This document shows positions 35,023 through 45,815 of a DNA stretch of 64,000 nt, piece after piece (within the stretch, counting starts at the first letter, position 1; each line of letters starts with the position of its first letter). The translations under genes and the position numbers were made by a program. The DNA comes from Meandrina meandrites (taxonomy: Eukaryota > Cnidaria > Anthozoa > Scleractinia > Meandrinidae). The notes beneath the pieces were generated by a model. The model did no database searches. It was not told the DNA's origin and was given only the letters and a program-made list of their open reading frames with translations. The stretch covers positions 47,393,895-47,457,894 of the forward strand of contig OY855905.1 in NCBI GenBank assembly GCA_963693305.1. Direction: 5' to 3'.

Positions 35023-37013
35023 CTTCAATGTCGTGAAAGAGGATTCCTTCTTGTCCACAGAACAGTGCGACACCATTCATGTAGCATAGGGTAATGCCAG
35101 AGGTTTGGATGTTCTTCTCTAGCACAACAGTCTCGGCTGGGCTGTGAAGACGTAGCTGAACAAGGTCGGACGTGTTTGTCTTTGGGTTCCAGTTAAGGAA
35201 GACGAGCTTACCTGTGTCAGCAGTGCAAATTGCAAATGGGTGGCTGTAAAGGCCTCTCTTGTTAGAATCATTGATTCTGTAACGGTCTGGAATAAGGTTC
35301 ATTGTGACGAAGATTGTGTCCCGTGACTCAAGAAGGTCGAGCAATTCTTGTTTAGTGAGTTCAAGTAAAGGTTCAACTGCCATCCTGTCTTTGTTTCGCA
35401 CTGATTCAGCAGTCAAAAGTTTGTGTAGTTTCTCACTAACAACAGGATCTGAGTCGTTTCTCAACATTCTAAGAGTGGCAAGAGAACTTCTATCACCCTC
35501 ACCAAGAATGAGAAACCAGTTGCTCCAAGAACATTTGTATGTCTTGCCAAGATGTACAGTATCTGGTACTACAACTAGATAAGCTAAATTTGGGTTGTCG
35601 TCATTGCTACAAATATCGGCCATCTTCCGATTTCCTGATTCGCAGTCCACACTCCAAGTGAGAACAAGACATTTTGAACATTTGATGTTCTTTTGCAAAT
35701 ACTTACTACATGCCCTCAAACATGGCAGGTGGCTCACTTGACCAACAGCCTCACATTCTATACAAACTGCCTGTTGCTCTGTACACGCTTCACAAACACT
35801 GGATTCACAACAATCAGTTTCTGCCAATGTGCCAGTTGTTCCTAGGCATTTCAAGCAGCTCTGCAATTGAATTACCTCTCCAACAAGCTTTTTTGACAAA
35901 TTTTCTCCCGTTTTCCCTGTTTGAGTGTGATATCCAACTCCTACTGCCAAGGACGATGTTTTTGGTGAATTGGTAAGTACAGTAACTGTGGCCTCAGTGG
36001 CAATATTTTGTTTTAAATGACTAGTCAGATCTGGAGTCGGATCTTTATTGGTCTTGATGTAGTCAATGTCAATGTTGCCAGACGCAAGGCCAACCACTTT
36101 TTTTTGGGTAGGGTCAAACTGCAAGCTTGGTTTCAGTGCAGTTCCATCATTCTCTGCATGTACACTGAGAACTTTGACTATCTGATTATCAACAATAACA
36201 GAATCTGATTGTACAGCAAGATCTTGAAACTTTCTAATTAATGGACTTATGATCCCGCTTTCTGTTGTGTACCCACTACTATGTTTTGTCAGTGTTCTGT
36301 CAGACGGCCCACCTAAATTTGGCTTCATCGTTTCTGGGGTAAAGACACCCCCTCTTCCCATTCCATGCCACATGGGACCTCTTATCATATTGACTGTACT
36401 CTGACCACCAAGCCATTTCAGAGTTTTGAAAAACTCTATGACTTCAGGATCCCACAAATATTCTGATGGGGATACATACACTTGCAGGAATCCTTGAAGG
36501 TACTTATAGAAAATCCCATTTTTTGGTATTTTTCCTTGTTTGACAAGTTTGTCTAATGTAAAAGCAACTTCATCTGCTTGCTCAACACATATAGGAAGCA
36601 TATTGTAATCTGCATAATTTATTTCAAGTGGATCATTATTGGCACCAGTATCTTGTGAAGTTTCCTCATCGAGTATTACAGATTCTGCATCACTGATCAT
36701 CTCTGTAGATTCCAAATCAAAATCAAGACAAAATTCTTCTGTGTCATATTCATTGTCCAAACCACTAAGACTTTCATCAATTTCATAAAGATCAGTCAGA
36801 ACATCACTTGAAGAGGCACTCATGTTTGGAGACTTTGGACTGTTTGGCTTTCCTTCAATTTCAAGTAGATCTGTAACAGGCTGGATAGACTGGAAGCAAA
36901 AGCTGTCACAATCGGAATCGATTCCAATTAAAGAGTCATCTGAGAGGTCATCTGATATACCCGATAAAGCACTGATTCCTTCAGTTGTTATATTTCCAAA
37001 TATTGATGAATCT
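35023..37013 (-). CDS. Transposon protein exon 2: putative RNase H-like transposase core with Cys cluster
   Basis: The exon is bounded by the acceptor TATCTAG and donor GAAG|GTAAGT, in phase with both neighbours; it encodes residues ~285-949. An acidic N-terminal stretch comes first. Around 570-600, HAENDGTALKPSLQFDP then KKVVGL resembles the first strands of DDE transposases (an Asp followed by L.(Y/F)D...VGL). A cluster of about 16 Cys with His (671-734; CLKC, CEAC, CIEC, C..AC, CSKC) follows. Next is VVPDTVHLGKTYKCSWSNW (~767), reminiscent of the second-Asp block of P/THAP9-type transposases (D..H..K). VRNKDRM follows (~823), and the first propeller-like strands close the exon. The catalytic assignment is inference; the missing test is structure prediction against DDE transposases. 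Confidence 0.75.
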
Positions 37014-37462
37014 CTAGATACAGAATGCAAGAATAAATTTTTAAAATGATTTTAACTATAACAGGACTAACAAGTCCATGTGGCAGAACATGTGTTTTCT
37101 GATGGGCCTGATGAGATCTGTGAAGTAATTAATTGATTTATTCAATTTCTAATCTATTACTCTTTAATCATTCAAATAATTATCTCAAATGTGGTTTTAC
37201 GTTTTTTTTTTAATACATAACACTGAAAAAATTTTCAGACATAAAAATTTCGAACTATTCATTTTCGGACATTTTTTTACACCTCGCACAAACTCTGCAA
37301 TAAGTCTCAAAATATAACTGCAACAACTAAAACTTGAACTCGAACAAATTTTCAACAAGAACACAAGTAAAGTCCAGTTTGAAGTCAATCAGTGTTAACG
37401 CACAGATTGTTATCTCGAATAAAATGTGCATGGCACAATGCAGCCAAAACAGAAGTACTCAC

Positions 37463-38316
37463 ATGCTGTCATTGCTACACTCCGGCATTTGTGTGATTTC
37501 TTTAGGCTCACTAGAATTAGATGTCTCAGTTGTCTTAGATGCGGCTGGAGCGGATACTCTGGGTCGTTTTGGAACTGGTGTATAGAAATCATTGATTGTT
37601 CTTGACTGTGGGCCAGTTGCTAGCTTCTTAGCTGGGCAGATGTGCACACGCCGGAAGTATTTCAGATGGCCACTTGAGGTTCTCTTGCTTTTGTCAAGTT
37701 TAGGCGTCTTACCGCAAAGCAAACATGTGATGCCTTTCCCATCTTCGGCTAGTTTTACATCATCAGTTTTGTCCAACAAATCTTTCAATTTTTCGTGTGT
37801 GCCAGGTATGCTTGTTTTCTTTGCTGCTTTCTTGGGCATTTTGCCCGCGTGAGTGGCGGCACTTGCTGTGCTGCCCGAGGTCGTTGACCCTGAGATTCCC
37901 GGGGCTGTTGACTCTGTAGTTTCTGTAGCTTTCTCGAACACAATGTTCACAGATGCCTTTTTAAATGTCGTAACTCGTTGGATAATCCTCACCAGTAGTG
38001 ACCGGGATTCACTGCCTCGAAGCATTTCTACTTGTTCTTTCGTTCTAAGAACAAAAGGCGCTCTTTTCGTGCTGCCCGCTTCAACGAAATCCACATAAAA
38101 AAATTCAATAACAAAGTCGCCAAATCCTCTTTTCGCAGCAGAGTCTTTAACTCCACAATTCTCCACAATGCTTGCCTGCAAGTCTGTTGGGCTGCGCTTC
38201 AGATCTAATTCGATCTTGCTGTTTTCCGTGTGTACTATCGCATTGTTCGAAGAAACATATTTCAATTCGATAATCATAGTTCGCCGACAGCAATCGCTCA
38301 TGCTGGACGACGCCAT
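37463..38316 (-). CDS. Transposon protein exon 1: BED-like zinc finger
   Basis: The start is taken at the ATG at 38316 (MASSSMSDCCRR...). The frame stays open upstream to 38601, but that part translates the CCCAT-rich subterminal repeats. Residues 1-130 form an unknown globular domain, followed by a Ser/Thr-rich linker. A zinc-finger-like segment has C198, C201, H217 and H225 (ITCLLCGKTPK...GHLKYFRRVH), matching a BED-type DNA-binding finger, and a basic PKRPR near 250-253 may be a nuclear signal. The exon ends AT|GTGAGT, joining exon 2 in phase 2. Exons 1-3 total 4,569 nt, exactly 1,523 codons with stop. BED fingers commonly supply TIR binding in transposases. Confidence 0.8.
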
Positions 38317-38489
38317 GTTTGTTTTAAACAAACCGCTGATCAAGGACGTGACATGACCGCAGCGTAAAGCCTGGTAACGAGAACTTGCAATAGGAGGCCA
38401 AAACGTGGAAAAATACTGACTTTTTTGTGTCATCAAATGCGATAATTCCAGTATTTGTGTCAAATTATAGGTTCGGAGACTAGCAAGCC

Positions 38490-38635
38490 TCACAAAGAAG
38501 AGAAATCCCATTCCCATTTTCCAAAGTGTTAGTCCCATTCCCAGTGGTAAAATCCCAGTCCCAGTGCACGAATCCCATTTTCCCAGCCCAAAAAGAGGCA
38601 AATCCCAGCTCCCATTTTACCCCTTCAGGACCCTC
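38490..38635 (+). promoter_or_regulatory. Right subterminal repeat array of the 5.9 kb transposon
   Basis: Repeated AATCCCA/GTCCCA motifs (AAATCCCATTCCCATT, AATCCCAGTCCCAG, AATCCCAGCTCCCATT) precede the right TIR. They are on the same strand as those at the left end, not inverted. They also lie just upstream of the gene's start codon, so they may overlap its promoter. Confidence 0.5.
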
Positions 38636-38641
38636 TTCAAA

Positions 38642-39770
38642 CTGCATACTAATTTCAACAGCCATTTTAATGTTTTACTTTTTTAATCATTATAAGCTCC
38701 CAATCTATTTTCTAGTAAAAGAGAATGTCTACATTATAAATTGGTTCTCATCTTTTATCCCATACAGTGATAAATACAACCAATCCAAAGACTAACAAGC
38801 CATATTTGTAGGTTTGATACCAAGGTTATCTCACAGTATCTAATAATAAAGTGTTAGGCTGAAAAGTAAGGTAATGTAAATAAAATTTAATGTTCACATA
38901 CAATGCTTCTTTGGATATTTGCCTTTTCAAATTAAGATTAATGCATCAGTTCTTTCAATAAGATTTTAAGGTGGCTGCTCTTGCATTGTACAGCACGCAC
39001 AAGAGAGCAATATAAGCTTTGAACACCTCACCTTTATGTGGAACTGCACTATTGAAGTCAGTGATTTACCTCAAAATACCTGCCAGAGCTCCAGCAGGTG
39101 CCAGGTCTAAGTGAAAGCACTGATACATTTATAATAAGTTAATTTTGTCTTAATCATTTCCTTTGGGCAAATTACTACCTTTTTTTTGCTGGACAGCTGG
39201 TAATTGGCATTGCCTCGAAAAAGAAATTGACCCCAACTATTAGCCAATTATTGGCTATGCCACACAAGAGTGATTTATTTAACCCATGAAACAACAGCTG
39301 CAATTTACACTTTTAATAGTCAAAACAAGACAAAAGACATGGAGTAGTAACTATACTAGTAGTAATCAGAGATTAGGGGAGTGCGTTCGATCTAAGATGG
39401 ATAGTCAGTCAGTGGCAAAAGAGCACGATCGTCGGCATACTATGCTTTTCAATATGCCTCAAATGGAGTGAAGAGAGGAATCTCATCACGCAACGTTTTG
39501 GAGGACAGATTGCGTGACGAGCCAAAAGAACATCTGTCTGCAAAATAAATTGGAATTTGTTCATTTTTTTTCGAGGGGGTTTACCTGCGAAAGAGATTGT
39601 GACACTGCAGGAGTTTTTGGTACGCTAAAGCAGAATTTTTCTTTTCGTGCAAGATATGTTATCGAAATTTATTTGGATGTTACAGAAAAAGCCATTCAAA
39701 TGATGTACCGGTAAATGATTAATGACCGGTCGGAAACATGATCCATCATCGCACAAGTCATGGAAGTGCA
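38642..39770. other. Body of the TTAA element, no gene recognised
   Basis: This AT-rich sequence lies between the nested transposon and the nested LINE. Short open frames have no domain. Confidence 0.45.
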
Positions 39771-39949
39771 TAAATAATAATAATAAAGATATTTTGAAAG
39801 GGAGCCCACATCACAAAAAGGTGGTTTTCAGTGGGGCCCTGCTTAAAATAAGTAACAAATACGATAAAATGATTTAAAAGTGAAAGTTAAAAATAGAGGA
39901 TGTAAAAAGTTAAATTTAAAAAATGAGTATAAGAAATTTAAGAAACTTA

Positions 39950-40672
39950 TTAAATACTTCTAATAAGTCTTTTAAAAATTAAAATGTCAAAAGTGCTTTT
40001 TGCTTTGTCGGGTAAAATGTTCCATTCGTGAGCAGCTTGATTAATAAATCGGTTCTGACCCCAGGAGCGACATGACTTGGGTCTACAAATGTCATTTCTT
40101 CCACGAGTATTATAATTATGAATGTCTTTAAAGCTATAAAGATTAAAATCCCAGTCAATCAAGCCATTCAAGGCCTTAAAAAACGATATTAATCTATGAA
40201 GTCTTCTTCTTTCCATTAAATTATCCCAGCCAAGCTGATGGAGCGCCTCAGTAGCAGATGAATGCCTTGGCATATCGAGTACGAATTTGGCAGCTAAATT
40301 TTGCAGAACTTGGACTTTCTTCATAAGAGTCAAATTAGCTTTGTCTCCCCATGTGACATCCGCATAGTCTAACAGAGGTATTATAGTTGATTTAACCAAA
40401 AGTTCTCTGATATCTCTTGGAAGAAAATACTTAATTCTTCGTAGTAATCCCAACCTTTGCAAAACCTTGCTACGGAGGTTTTCTATATGATCTGTCCAAG
40501 TCAGATTCTCGTTGATGATTACACCCAGATACTTATAAGAATTTACTCGATCCAGCCTCCTGTCATTGATTGACAAGGCCACCTCGCTGAAATAAGAAAG
40601 CTTCTTGGGGCCACCGATGAGCATGAATTTAGATTTCGAAACATTTAATGTCAGTTTGTGTTCGTGAAGCCA
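39950..40672 (-). pseudogene. LINE ORF2 C-terminal part (after the internal stop)
   Basis: This continues the RT reading frame directly beyond the TAG at 40673-40675. It starts with WLHEHKLTLN and contains KYLGVIINENLTW (RT connection/thumb) and the C-terminal block NYNTRGRNDICRPKSCRSWG...WNILPDKAKS. It ends at a normal stop, so the protein tail is complete apart from being separated by one nonsense mutation. Confidence 0.75.
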
Positions 40673-41776
40673 CTATGCTAGTATGACAAGGTCTTCATTT
40701 AGCATGGTCTGTAAACCAAAAGCTGATTCTGAGGAGCAGTGAAGGGCCGTATCATCAGCGAATAATGTAACAGTACTGTTCCGAAGGACGGTAAGTAGAT
40801 CATTGATGTAGATGGTAAAAAATAGCGGCCCTAAAATTGACCCTTGAGGAACACCAACAGACACCTTTCTAGTAGAAGACGAGGCCTGTCCAATAACTGT
40901 TTTCTGACATCGAGAAGAAAGATAAGAGTCGAACCAGGCCAGATGAGTGCTAGTTACTCCTATGTTCTTGAGCTTTCCTAACATAATGCCATGATCAACA
41001 GTGTCAAAAGCTTTCTTTAAATCAATAAACACTACGCCATTTACTAAGCCATTATCCATGTTACTTAGTACCTCGTCCGTAAACTGAGTTAGAGCTAGAC
41101 TGGTAGATCTCCCACGCCTAAAACCAAATTGATTAACGGCGAGCAGGTTATTTAGAGAAAGGCAGTCATAAAGTTGGGAATGCACAGCTCTTTCAATTAC
41201 TTTGCTAACGGTGGGGAGGATGGAAATCGGACGATAGTTATCTTTATCAGTTCTGTCACCTTGCTTAAAAAGAGAAGTTACTTTGGCGCACTTCCACGAA
41301 GATGGAAATCTACCACTTTCCAGAGATAAGTTTATGATGTATCGCAGAGAAGGAGCAAGTACATTTGCTGCATCTCGAAGTAAGCGAGCGCTGATGTTAT
41401 CCAAGCCAATGGCTTTATTGATCTTCAACTGGCTCAGCTGCTTTTCGACGAAAAATAGTGTGACAGGTTGGAGGGAAAATCTTGCACTACACGTAAAACA
41501 TTGACTTGGCACGACACTTCTAAAGGCTTTGGCAAGCTTCTTGCCGATACTTGAAAAATGATTGTTAAGAGTCTCAGCAATATTTGTAGGATCAGTTTGC
41601 AATTTTCCATCGGCAAAGATTGCGTTAATTTCATTGTGTTTAGAGGGTAGTGTTTCTTTAATCGCTTTCCACATCCTGGAACTGTCGCCTCTAGCGTCCT
41701 CTATAAGACGGCAGTAATAGTCCGATTTAAGCCTTTTCTCTTCACGGTTAGTAAAATTACTCAACTTCCGGTACAT
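40673..41776 (-). pseudogene. LINE reverse transcriptase domain
   Basis: It encodes the RT blocks in order: NYRPISILPTVSKVIERAVH, FGFRRGRSTSLALTQF, VFIDLKKAFDTVDH (first catalytic Asp), GVPQGSILGPLFFTIYINDL and FADDTALH (catalytic Asp pair, with F replacing the common Y or A). The upstream junction with the endonuclease ORF is a frameshift in an overlap at 41761-41776. The frame ends in a premature TAG. Catalytic residues are all present. Confidence 0.85.
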
Positions 41777-43527
41777 TTGCCAGGGTACTTGGAATTGGAA
41801 AATCGTGCCTTTCTTCTATGGTAATCGCGATCACGCCGTAGTTCTAAAAGCTTGTTCGTTAGCCAAGATGACTGTTTACATTTTACTCGTTTTGTTTTCA
41901 TCGGGGCATGATCGTCGACAACGCCATTTAAAAGACTCTCCCAAAAGAATAGTGCATCATCAACGTCATTTGTGCTTTCGATTGCAGACCATGGTACGTT
42001 ATTTAAGTGTTTCAAAAATGCTTCTTTGTCATAGTATTTAAAACAACGATACTCAAACACCTTTGGTGGAAGTTTTTTGACACCCCCTTTGATGGTACAG
42101 AAAACAACGTTGTGATCACTAATGCTTGAATCCAGTACACCTGACTGCACGATCCTATGCGAGTTGTTGACGAAAATCAAATCTATCGTGGTGCTAGAAT
42201 TCTCGGTAGCACGTGTAGGTTTGTCAACGATCTGTGAAAGGCCATGATTAGATGCAAATTCTTCTAGCTTATGGCGTAAATGATTTTTCTTAGCAGAATA
42301 ATCAACATTTAAGTCGCCCGCTAAAACAAAGTCAGAGTGATCCGCATCTATTTTGTTGAGAGCATCATTCAGATACAAAATAAAATCATCAATATTTTGG
42401 TCGCCAGGTCTGTAGCTGCAGCATAATGTCAAACTTCTACATTTAGGTCGCTTAACTTCCACCCACAAGCATTCAAAATTGTCCTTTGTGAGATCAGACT
42501 TGACTACAAAGGGTATACCGTCTCGAATGAAAATCATGACTCCTCCACCACAGCTTTTAACCGTGCTGACCCTGTCCTTTCGCACCAGTGAGTAGCCTGG
42601 AATTATGACTTCATCATCCATAACGTTTGGTGTTAGCCATGTTTTAGACAGAGTCAAAATGTCAAAAGAATGCTTGTGGACAAGTTCTTTAACTAGATCG
42701 AGCTTGTTCACAAGGCGGTTAACATTTAGATGAGCGATCTTGAAACCTCGCAGCAAACGAATTTCAGGTTGATCATTGAAATCTTCAGCTTGATGTACGT
42801 TTGGATTTCTGCTGATTGAATCATTTAAAGAGTTTACACTGGGAAATAAACATGTGAAGCACACCCAAGTAGAAGTTTTGTTGATCTGCAGTGAGTGATA
42901 TTCATCAAAGCCCATATTTATGCATTTCGCGTGATGCCAATTATCACACTCGTCGCATTGTACTGCTTTCTGGTTTGAGCGACAACCTTTAAAGCAGATA
43001 GCACAAGGATCTTTGACAGGGCCAGGGTTACAACTCACGTCACCCGCCAAAAGCACCAGCAGCGAAGCCGATAGACTGACGTTAGCCAGATAGATGCAGC
43101 TCTGAAGTTTCCAAGATGGCGACGCTGGAGCAACATTCGATCGTCTCGGAAGGCCGGAGTTGCGTCCGGCAAAGCTAATTGAGTTTAGTTTAAGGGCCAC
43201 AAATACGTTACCATCATTAAGTACACTCTCAGGTACTGATGAAATGTTTAAACAAACGGCCAACAGCAAAACCAGCGCGAGGGACGAGGAACGTTGGGAG
43301 AGCCAACCAACCGCCATGTGGTCGTTGATTACGAACGAATATACCATATATTGTTTGCCAACGGTCAAAAAGAACCTCAAAGAGTCCTCAAATAATGAAC
43401 GGAACGGCAAATTCTCATTGATATCAGAATAAATGTAAAACGAAGTTAAGTCGCTCCTGACACTTCGTGGGACATTCACAAAGCAGAAACGTACAAAGTC
43501 ATAAATGCATGGGCGAATAGCGTTCAT
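41761..43527 (-). pseudogene. LINE endonuclease ORF with 2A-like motif and PHD finger
   Basis: The 588-codon frame has hydrophobic segments (83-97 and 145-160) and a 2A-like motif LLVLLAGDVSCNPGP (156-170). A PHD-type Cys/His finger follows (about 175-226; CAIC, CDECDNWHHAKC, WVCFTC). Then comes an APE-type endonuclease with AHLNVNRL, LSKTWL, GGGVMIFIRD, LAGDLNVD and SISDHNVV blocks. The catalytic Glu of the usual S(E)TWL block is Lys here (LSKTWL), another sign of decay or an unusual variant. It ends by frameshift at 41761, where the RT ORF takes over. The true start could be an internal Met such as residue 71. Confidence 0.8.
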
Positions 43528-43872
43528 TTCTCTTACACTGTAATTCGTATAGAAGTAGAATTATCATGTACACGACAAATAATTATTTATTTCACTTGAA
43601 TTGTTATCTTTATACACTAAACAACTTCAAAATTCCACAGACTTCTACAAATACTTTCATTTCCATATGAAAATACAGGCATAACACGTCAACTTTTCGT
43701 TCATAGTCGATACATGTACATTCATAATATTCAATATAATGATTTCCTCGTCAAAATGCCTAAAATTTCTGCGCATAAGAATATATCCGCACAAATAAAA
43801 CAATTTTGATCCATATTTTACCCACTCTCTTCACGTGAAATGCTATAAACCATTTGTAATTGTAGCTTATTA

Positions 43873-43972
43873 TGAAACGTATTGTGTAAAGACGCTGGTT
43901 TACCTTGCCTATAAAACTAATTTTGTGAAACGTATTGCACGTAAACACGCTGGTTTACCTTGCCTATAAAAC
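43873..43972. repeat. Two-copy ~52 bp tandem repeat
   Basis: TGAAACGTATTG followed by ...TAAA(G/C)ACGCTGGTTTACC and TTGCCTATAAAACTA occurs twice in a row. Confidence 0.8.
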
Positions 43973-44369
43973 TACGAATCGACTTACTCGATTTGCACTC
44001 CTTTTACGATCTTCGGTGGCTGACTAAAGCTCTTCTTTGGATGATAACCACGCTTCAAGCCATTCACTGAAGATGACGTACCCATCTCCGTATCCATGGA
44101 AACGAACAGTGACGTAAATCAAGAACGAACGACGACAAACGAAAGGAATGCAGACGAACGAAAGGAATGCAGAAGGCTTTTGGCTAGCATGCACAGGACA
44201 CCCAGCAGGTCATGCGAGATTAGTAAGCGTTCTCCTTTGTCGAACGCAATAATATTTTTTTTTTATTATCATCAAACTTCAGCACTGTCTGCTGTCTGTG
44301 ATCATCGCATAGCTAGCAGAATAGCACAATCAAATTCAGCATACCCAAATGCGCACCATGTGGGAAATG

Positions 44370-44455
44370 CGATGGCCTAATATTGCTTAGCCCACTGGAT
44401 GCCAGGTCAAATTGTCTGGGCTCAAGCCCTGACCAGGGTCATTGTGCTTTGCCAT
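44370..44455 (+). repeat. Degenerate tRNA-derived SINE head
   Basis: The segment GATGGCCTAATATTGCTTAGC...GGGCTCAAGCCCTGACCAGG has a decayed A-box region and a recognisable B box (GGGCTCAAGCC). It ends in GGGTCATTGTGCTTTGCC. No functional tRNA folding is apparent. Confidence 0.4.
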
Positions 44456-45490
44456 AATTTTTTATCATGCAGGTTTTAATGTACATTTACACCATCACTG
44501 TTATAAAACAGTTGGTTCATGCTTTTAGCTGTGCACTATCAAGTTATGGTGCAAGCAGGAAGTTTGGAAAACACTCTAGAAGCTAGAGTTGCTCTTGGCT
44601 ATCGCCTTGAGCAGCTCTTGCGTTTCTTTTGTGTTCTCCAAACTTTGCATGTGTACCATAACTTGCTAGTGCACATTAACGCACAAGACAATTGTTAAAA
44701 GTACAAGTAAAGTACATGTAAGCAAATCTTAAAGAAATCATTTGTTTACTACTCAAGTTGTTGAAATTGCAGTATCACTACTTGCCAACCAATAATTATT
44801 ACGTGCCTTTGTACACTGAAGATTATAATGATCCAAAGCTTTAAGAATGAGTAATTTGGATATTCAAGTCAGTTTCTCTGTGGGTTGAAAAATATGTACC
44901 TTGCTTGCAAAATATACATGGGATGAAAATGCTGTGACAAGGTGAGAAACTGTACTGCAGCAGCTGTAGTGATTTAAATTTATCTTTGGTTTAAAACTTG
45001 TCAAACTGCAGTTTGATTTTTAGTTTTTGTTGTCTCTTATATTCATCATCATGTGATGAAGCAAATTAAAAGGGAAACAAAAAACTGGGTGGGGAAATTT
45101 TAAACCATATCATCAATGTACTGTTTCTATTCACATCAAAAAACAACATCACTTTTTATGTAAATTTTATTATCTCAGCCCCAGTGAGTCAATCATGGCA
45201 TTCCATGGTTTTCAGTGGTTTATTTTCATTGCTTGTGATCAGTTTTGCACTCTTAAAATAAATCAGTGCTATTCCTCCAAACAAATATAACTTCTTTTAT
45301 TATTAACTTCTAGTTCTATTGACTGAGAACCTGATCATGATAATGATGGTAAGTACCCAAAGCAGACTGAATTTTCGGAGACAAAATCTCGTCAAAACGA
45401 TACGATAGTAAACAGATAATAATAAGACTGGAACTTCGTATGAAGATGATCTATATATCAGGCACTTCAATCTTTCTGCGTAGTCACAAT
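44456..45490. other. Body of the TTAA element, no gene recognised
   Basis: This is AT-rich non-coding sequence between the SINE-like fragment and the small ORF. Confidence 0.45.
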
Positions 45491-45494
45491 CCGT

Positions 45495-45815
45495 TCACTG
45501 CACCATGACGAATGCTTTCGAAAGCATTGGCGAAAAACAAAATAGCACAAAACCAATAAAACACACCACGTACCATTTTCTAAAATCAGTGTGCCGAAGT
45601 GGATCAAAAAGGTCGGGTATAATTGTGAAGTTGGACCATCGAAAGTATGTAGCCTGGACTGTAGCTTCTGATCGCTTCTTGTCTTCAGTAATCCGCGGCT
45701 TCTTGATCGTTCGTAATACACGATCATTGTACGATTGAAGGCCTACATTTTCTCGGTTTGTTGGAGAAAAATTTGACTTGGAAGGCAAGAATTCCACTGC
45801 AGAATCGCCAAACAT
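45495..45815 (-). CDS. Small ORF with a predicted membrane segment, inside the TTAA element
   Basis: This 106-codon frame starts MFGDSAVEFLPSKSNFSPT, has a basic middle (RTIKKPRITEDKKR), and ends with a hydrophobic segment (WYVVCFIGFVLFCFSPML) and a short tail AFVMVQ before the stop. The frame remains open 28 codons further upstream. I do not recognise the family. Its composition, single clear transmembrane segment and position ~300 bp inside the right end make it a plausible small gene or a captured host exon; it may also be chance. Confidence 0.35.
   Translation of the reverse strand: MFGDSAVEFLPSKSNFSPTNRENVGLQSYNDRVLRTIKKPRITEDKKRSEATVQATYFRWSNFTIIPDLFDPLRHTDFRKWYVVCFIGFVLFCFSPMLSKAFVMVQ

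Larger units (their letters stand above)
32710..38635 (-). mobile_element. 5,926 bp DNA transposon of unassigned superfamily, apparently intact
   Basis: Perfect 16 bp TIRs (GAGGGTCCTGAAGGGG and its complement CCCCTTCAGGACCCTC) are flanked by a perfect 6 bp direct duplication TTCAAA (32704-32709 and 38636-38641). Each subterminal ~150 bp is packed with AATCCCAGTTCCCAG-like motifs, all on the same strand at both ends. The only gene inside is a three-exon minus-strand gene of 1,522 codons without stops. The 6 bp duplication does not fit hAT or P (8), Mutator (9-11), piggyBac/Kolobok (TTAA) or Tc1 (TA); Dada and IS3EU are superfamilies described with about 6 bp. Intact ORF, TIRs and duplication suggest recent activity. 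Confidence 0.85.
39775..43560 (-). mobile_element. Non-LTR retrotransposon (CR1/L2-like), near full length, decayed
   Basis: The minus-strand coding order is an N-terminal hydrophobic region, a 2A-like NPGP motif, a PHD-type finger, an endonuclease and a reverse transcriptase with a FADD catalytic motif. A 3' UTR follows, ending in a short TTATTATTATT tail near 39778-39795. APE-type endonuclease, RT order and a short simple-repeat tail fit the CR1/L2/Jockey group. One frameshift (about 41770) and one in-frame stop (40673-40675) show it is inactive. I could not find the target-site duplication. Confidence 0.75.

Noticed and set aside
38317..38601. 95-codon upstream extension of the transposon protein
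   Set aside because: It translates the CCCAT-rich subterminal repeats into a Gly/Met/Trp-rich peptide; the ATG at 38316 is a better start.
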